A DNA stretch of 9,879 bases from Saprospiraceae bacterium. GTDB lineage: Bacteria; Bacteroidota; Bacteroidia; Chitinophagales; Saprospiraceae. The DNA lies in NCBI GenBank assembly GCA_020852155.1, contig JADZBJ010000398.1:1-9879 (forward strand), read 5' to 3'. The notes below the pieces were generated by a model, which searched no databases, was not told where the DNA came from, and worked only from the letters and a program-made list of their open reading frames with translations. The position numbers and the translations under genes are program-made. Shown one piece after another: positions 6,721-9,879 of the stretch (positions are counted from its first letter, which is position 1; every line of letters begins with the position of its first letter).

Positions 6721-7995
6721 TCAATTACCCGAACTGGCGGGCATAGTTCCACCCCGAAGGTGAGCATTGTAGCCTTTTATCAGCGATTGATACAACAGTT
6801 TTCCTTGAACGGCATAGCCAAGTTTGGAATAATGCACAGAATCGGGCGACATGAGGCCGCGTTCTTTCCACTCGGCTGCTGAATTTTCGCCACCGCTCAT
6901 GTTGTATAAATCCCAGAGGGCATAGCCTTTATCGCGAGCGAATTTTCGGATGATATTGCTCACGTCCACCATATTCGGGTTAAAGCCTTTACCGCGCAGG
7001 TAGGAGTCGGCCGGAGTGGTCAGCAGAATACGGGCGGTGCCGCATTGTTCGGCTAATTGTTTGGTCAGGTCTTCCATGGTTTTATAAAAATATCCGGCAT
7101 CGGGCTTTGCCTGCGCCTCATTCGTACCAAACGAAAGGATAATCAGGTCTGGATTCAATTCGGCGAGTTGTTTGGCGAAATATTTGGCGCGGGAGTAGTC
7201 CGAAAATTTAGCGCCATTCACCCCGATGGAATGATATGTCACGCCGGCCAGTTCGTTTTCAAGGCAAATACCGTCTATCGAAAGCATTTTTTGGGTTTTA
7301 TCCGTTCTGCGCGCGGAAATGGTGGCTTGTCCGACTGGACGGTCGAAATACCATGAGCGGGAATAATCTCCTTCTAAAAACAGGCTGGCCGCCTGTCCGC
7401 TCACTTCGTCCACCACTTCCATGTCGTAGGTGATGGGTGTTCGGCGCTGAAAAACCGTCACTTTGGTAAACATTTTGGTTTCCGAAGTTGTGGTATCGCG
7501 CAGGCGGATGGTCATTTCCCCCTGATGATTTCTGGCTTCCAGTGAAAAACCGGATATGCCATAAGGCGTTGAATCATCCAGATTTCGTTGGCAGTTTGAG
7601 CCATTCCAGCTACAATTGGTATTGATGAGGTAATCGCGCGGCCCGTTTGAACCAGCCAGTTTATAAGGGAAAATCAGTCCGCGGCCGGCGTCGCCAAATT
7701 CGCGTTGCAAACGATCGCGCACTTCGCGGGTCAGGTAATTGCCCAGAATATGCGAGTCGCCAATGTGGACAATGCTGATTTTTTTGCCGCCACGCGTACG
7801 TTGTTCGGAGAGTTTTTCGAAAAAAGGAGAGAGATAATCCTGCTGGATCAACTGATTATCCGATTGACGGATAAAGTTGTAGCCTACGGTGTCATCTGGC
7901 GTGATGGCTACTTCCGGCGCCCTTAATTGCGATTGGCATTGCCCTAGAAATACCACCAGAAAAACAGCGCAAATGAGGAGTCGAAGTCGAAACAT
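6721..7995 (-). CDS. Exported SGNH/GDSL-family hydrolase, possible peptidoglycan or polysaccharide O-acetylesterase
   Basis: Product of 424 aa from the ATG at 7995; a TTG two codons upstream is less likely. The N-terminus (MFRLRLLICAVFLVVFLGQCQSQ) is a signal sequence. Cys20 might be a lipidation site, but the Gln before it makes the lipobox non-standard. The SGNH blocks are all present: block I IVHIGDSH with nucleophile Ser81, block II Gly261 in GVNGAKF, block III SFGTNEA with Asn292, and block V DSVHYSKLGY with Asp385 and His388. About 170 residues separate blocks I and II, many more than in a minimal SGNH fold, and look beta-rich (GFSLEARNHQGEMTIRLRD, VTVFQRRT). This resembles the carbohydrate-binding insert of Ape1-type peptidoglycan O-acetylesterases, but that link is inference. 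The gene stands alone and converges on the receptor gene. Catalysis of ester hydrolysis in periplasm or at the outer membrane is well supported; the substrate is not. Confidence 0.88.
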   Translation of the reverse strand: MFRLRLLICAVFLVVFLGQCQSQLRAPEVAITPDDTVGYNFIRQSDNQLIQQDYLSPFFEKLSEQRTRGGKKISIVHIGDSHILGNYLTREVRDRLQREFGDAGRGLIFPYKLAGSNGPRDYLINTNCSWNGSNCQRNLDDSTPYGISGFSLEARNHQGEMTIRLRDTTTSETKMFTKVTVFQRRTPITYDMEVVDEVSGQAASLFLEGDYSRSWYFDRPVGQATISARRTDKTQKMLSIDGICLENELAGVTYHSIGVNGAKFSDYSRAKYFAKQLAELNPDLIILSFGTNEAQAKPDAGYFYKTMEDLTKQLAEQCGTARILLTTPADSYLRGKGFNPNMVDVSNIIRKFARDKGYALWDLYNMSGGENSAAEWKERGLMSPDSVHYSKLGYAVQGKLLYQSLIKGYNAHLRGGTMPASSGN

Positions 7996-8012
7996 AAGCA
8001 ACGGGGGGATGA

Positions 8013-8055
8013 GGATTTTGATCAGGATTTACTGGATTTCGGGATTTACGGGATA
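8013..8055. repeat. Short degenerate tandem repeat of ggattt units
   Basis: The hexamer ggattt occurs at 8013, 8025, 8034 and 8042, with a diverged copy (ggatat) at 8051, at spacings of 12, 9, 8 and 9 bp. The units are joined by short variable linkers such as actggatttcgggatttac. It lies 18-60 bp upstream of the hydrolase ATG, where promoter or leader sequence would be expected. Whether it has any role in expression is not visible; it may simply be a dispersed intergenic repeat. Confidence 0.6.
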
Positions 8056-8214
8056 TGTTTTGGGATGGAATTTTCAGTATGCCTTCCTGACGTTATGCAA
8101 AAGTAAAAAATTTGGGGATGTTCAGGGTGAATTGGATTACTCAACTCAACCAATGTTGTACTCCAACAGGGCTAATTTTCAGGAAAAATCAAGTAACTGT
8201 ATCTGAAACAACCC

Positions 8215-8333
8215 GATGCCGAAGGCATCACAGGTTTATAGCCCTATGATATAGTATTGTTTTGTTCGACCCCGTTGGGGTCGTAGATTTCGTGTTGTGC
8301 AATGTTTCTATAAACCTGTCATCCCTTCGGGAT
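8215..8333. repeat. Symmetric three-hairpin palindromic element
   Basis: The order is: a hairpin GATGCC-GAA-GGCATC at 8215-8229; the arm acaggtttatag at 8230-8241; a central hairpin CGACCCC-GTT-GGGGTCG at 8267-8283; the exact complementary arm ctataaacctgt at 8308-8319; and a hairpin ATCCC-TTC-GGGAT at 8321-8333. Read outward from the centre, both end hairpins have the form ccgaagg with different but still paired outer stem bases. The layout resembles a mosaic REP-type element made of two inverted units around a central hairpin. No coding potential is seen. It may act as a transcript-end or RNA-stability structure for the methyltransferase gene about 200 bp away, but this is only a guess. Confidence 0.85.
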
Positions 8334-8368
8334 ATGTTACATATCCGACTAATCAGTTATAAAATCAA

Positions 8369-8500
8369 GTAAAAACTTAGGCATAGGGTGGAAGGCTGAA
8401 GGTAGAGGGCGTTTTTTAACAAGAGGGTCGTTATTTTTGATGAAAAACAAACCAAAAAACCTTCTACCCTCCACCTTTTACCTTCGGCCTAAGTTTTTAC
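8369..8500. repeat. 132-bp imperfect inverted repeat
   Basis: A perfect 14-bp outer arm, gtaaaaacttaggc at 8369-8382, matches gcctaagtttttac at 8487-8500. Inside, purine-rich sequence at 8383-8409 (tgaaggtagaggg and similar) pairs imperfectly with pyrimidine-rich sequence at 8461-8486 (cttctaccctccacc). The middle, about 8410-8460, is A/T-rich. The element ends 32 bp beyond the stop of the minus-strand methyltransferase gene, so its transcript could form a long stem there. Confidence 0.8.
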
Positions 8501-8532
8501 CATCGTTTTTATGTGCGCTTCGCGACCGGCCT

Positions 8533-9696
8533 TTACTTTCTGAGCAGTTTTTCCAGGTAGTGTTCACTGATACCAAAACTGTTTTTCAGGGCATCTACCT
8601 GATGCAGGGCAGCTTCGCGCTCGGGTTTTCCCTCCTGCCTGACCGCCGTTATCATGACATTTTTTGGCGTGTGTTCTGTCGAAATAAATTCAAAGACCTT
8701 GGTTTGGTAGCCTTCTGATTCGAGCAACAATGCCCGGATGCCATCGGTCAGCATTTCGGCCTGACGTTCCAGTAGAATGCCATGTCGGAGCAGGGGCGCC
8801 ATTTCGTTGCGGGCCGCCATTTCACGGCGGATTTGTTTGTGGCAACATGGCGCTGCGACGATAATGGGCGCATCCAATCGGATGCCTGTGGCCAAAGCCA
8901 GGTCAGTAGCCGTATCGCAGGCATGCAGCGCAATGAGCATGTCCAGGCGTTCAGGGTGAAAGTTGGCTATGTCTTTCGCGACAAACTCCAACCTTTGAAA
9001 GCCGACTTTTACGGCGACATCATTGCAAAAATCCACCAGATTTTGGATCATATCAATGCCCGTAATGTGAGGATCGAGTGCGGCGTGGTTTTTCAAAAAA
9101 TCATACAGCGCAAAAGTCAGGTAGCCTTTTCCCGAACCCATATCAGCGATGACGGGCGACGACGGCAGCGGTTTTTCACGCAATAATGCTGCAATTGTTT
9201 CGAGGTATTTATTGATTTGCCGCCATTTATCCTGGGCTGTGGGTAGTATCTTACCTTTGGCGTTACTGATACCGAGCGCATGGAGCCACGGCGAAGCCGG
9301 GTCGAGCAGGCGTATTTTGGTTCGGTTGTGCGCCGTGTCAACGGCTGCGCGTTGGGCGTGCCGGGTGGTGCGCAGGTTGTCTTGTCCTGATTTGTTAAAC
9401 GTCAGGGTCAGGTCTTGCTCGACGCCAAAAAGATCCAGGTGCAACCAGACTGTTCCGGCTTGTTCGGATAAAAAAGCGGTTGCCGTTTCGAGGTCATAAT
9501 TTTTGACCTCATCGCGGGTTTTGAACCGGTAGGTAAACGCCAGCATCATACCTTTTTTTAACTGAACCGGCCTGATATAAATATTTTTCAGGTCGTCAGG
9601 CGCGCTGACCGACGGGCGGCTCAGGGTGCATTTCAGTAATTTTCCTGTTTCAAAAAATTGTCTGAAGTGCTGTATGAATGTTGCTTTAGCGGACAT
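8533..9696 (-). CDS. Class I SAM-dependent methyltransferase, Methyltransf_32-like (GSTCD/METTL25-type core with PCC motif)
   Basis: Product of 387 aa from the ATG at 9696. Residues about 175-335 are a Rossmann-type methyltransferase core: motif I VIADMGSGKGYLTFALYDFL at 182-201, acidic Asp215 in ITGIDM that would bind the SAM ribose, an acidic KDIANF at 241-246, and LIALHACDTATDLAL at 254-268. The sequence APCCHKQ at 282-288 and the LHACD motif are typical of the family seen in eukaryotic GSTCD and METTL25-like proteins and their bacterial relatives. Residues 1-170 look like a separate alpha/beta domain with no recognised motif; it includes a Lys/Arg-rich stretch and might bind RNA, which is inference. 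There is no signal peptide, so it should be cytoplasmic. The gene stands alone, and both sides are flanked by palindromic repeats. The acceptor substrate is not known from the sequence; a nucleic acid is one possibility. Confidence 0.87.
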   Translation of the reverse strand: MSAKATFIQHFRQFFETGKLLKCTLSRPSVSAPDDLKNIYIRPVQLKKGMMLAFTYRFKTRDEVKNYDLETATAFLSEQAGTVWLHLDLFGVEQDLTLTFNKSGQDNLRTTRHAQRAAVDTAHNRTKIRLLDPASPWLHALGISNAKGKILPTAQDKWRQINKYLETIAALLREKPLPSSPVIADMGSGKGYLTFALYDFLKNHAALDPHITGIDMIQNLVDFCNDVAVKVGFQRLEFVAKDIANFHPERLDMLIALHACDTATDLALATGIRLDAPIIVAAPCCHKQIRREMAARNEMAPLLRHGILLERQAEMLTDGIRALLLESEGYQTKVFEFISTEHTPKNVMITAVRQEGKPEREAALHQVDALKNSFGISEHYLEKLLRK

Positions 9697-9729
9697 TTAG
9701 GAGAATTTAAGGCTAAATAGGTTGTAACT

Positions 9730-9879
9730 GTTTAAGTCGCTCCCATTTTGGTCAACAAAGGTCTATTTTAGGCCACTCTGCGCCGTTTTTTTCGTCCGAT
9801 GCGCTGCATCGAACTCAAAAAAGCGGCTTGATTGACCTAAAATCGCCTACTTTTTTGATCCAAAACCGCTGACCTAAAC
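9730..9879. repeat. About 150-bp imperfect palindrome at window end
   Basis: The left half reads gtttaagtcgctcccatttt from 9730, then ggtcaac and aggtctattttaggcca (9759-9775). The reverse complement of the right half reads gtttaggtcagcggttttgg, atcaaa, then aggcgattttaggtca (complement of 9833-9848), so the halves align along their whole length with several mismatches and small indels. Nearer the centre, ccgttttttt at 9783-9792 pairs with aaaaaagcgg at 9817-9826. At the centre is a 6-bp stem, CGATGC at 9797-9802 with GCATCG at 9806-9811. The right end coincides with the window end, so it may continue. It lies upstream of the methyltransferase start. Confidence 0.75.

Larger units (their letters stand above)
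7996..8532. other. 537-bp gene-free stretch with three repeat structures
   Basis: No convincing gene lies between the start of the hydrolase gene and the end of the methyltransferase gene. The short open frames here have no recognisable protein features and run through repeats. The stretch holds a ggattt-rich tract, a three-hairpin composite and a long inverted repeat, listed separately. Positions about 8056-8214 hold none of these structures and look like plain intergenic DNA. The hydrolase promoter should lie here, but no clear Bacteroidetes-type promoter could be picked out. Confidence 0.7.

Noticed and set aside
8437..8718. Plus-strand open frame of 93 codons
   Set aside because: It runs through the 8369-8500 inverted repeat and then antisense to the methyltransferase C-terminus; no protein motif is seen.

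Overview
The window looks like chromosome of a Bacteroidota bacterium (Saprospiraceae/Chitinophagia-like; this rank is a guess). The signs are a Bacteroidetes-type ECF sigma factor next to a FecR-like anti-sigma factor with a C-terminal DUF4974-type domain, an STN domain, a TonB-dependent outer-membrane protein with an N-terminal carboxypeptidase-regulatory-like domain, no Shine-Dalgarno motifs before the starts, and gaps filled with palindromic repeats. No RNA gene, CRISPR array, transposase or phage gene was seen.

Layout. Positions 1-123 hold short GC-rich hairpin repeats. Positions 127-3605, minus strand, form a three-gene set transcribed in the order ECF sigma factor, FecR-like anti-sigma factor, then a secreted protein with an STN domain, a carboxypeptidase-regulatory-like domain and an array of 16-residue repeats. 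A 499-bp gap (3606-4104) is mostly one large nested palindrome. Transcribed divergently is a TonB-dependent receptor-like protein (4105-6498, plus). A second nested palindrome fills the convergent gap 6499-6720. Then, all minus, come an exported SGNH/GDSL hydrolase (6721-7995), a 537-bp gene-free stretch with three repeat structures, and a cytoplasmic class I SAM-dependent methyltransferase with a PCC motif (8533-9696). The window ends inside another roughly 150-bp palindrome.

How the genes may work together. The sigma, FecR, STN-protein and receptor genes have the parts of a cell-surface signalling system: an outer-membrane protein contacts a membrane-anchored FecR, which releases the ECF sigma factor. 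The unusual point is that the STN signalling domain is not on the TonB receptor, which starts directly with the carboxypeptidase-like domain, but on a separate protein whose body is a Gly-Val-Gln-Ile-Gly-Gly repeat array. No SusD-like lipoprotein or degradative enzyme is next to the receptor, so the substrate cannot be told. The hydrolase and methyltransferase show no clear link to this system.

Every gap longer than about 100 bp, plus both window edges, carries imperfect and often nested inverted repeats of visibly different sequence families. This is the most striking non-coding feature of the window.
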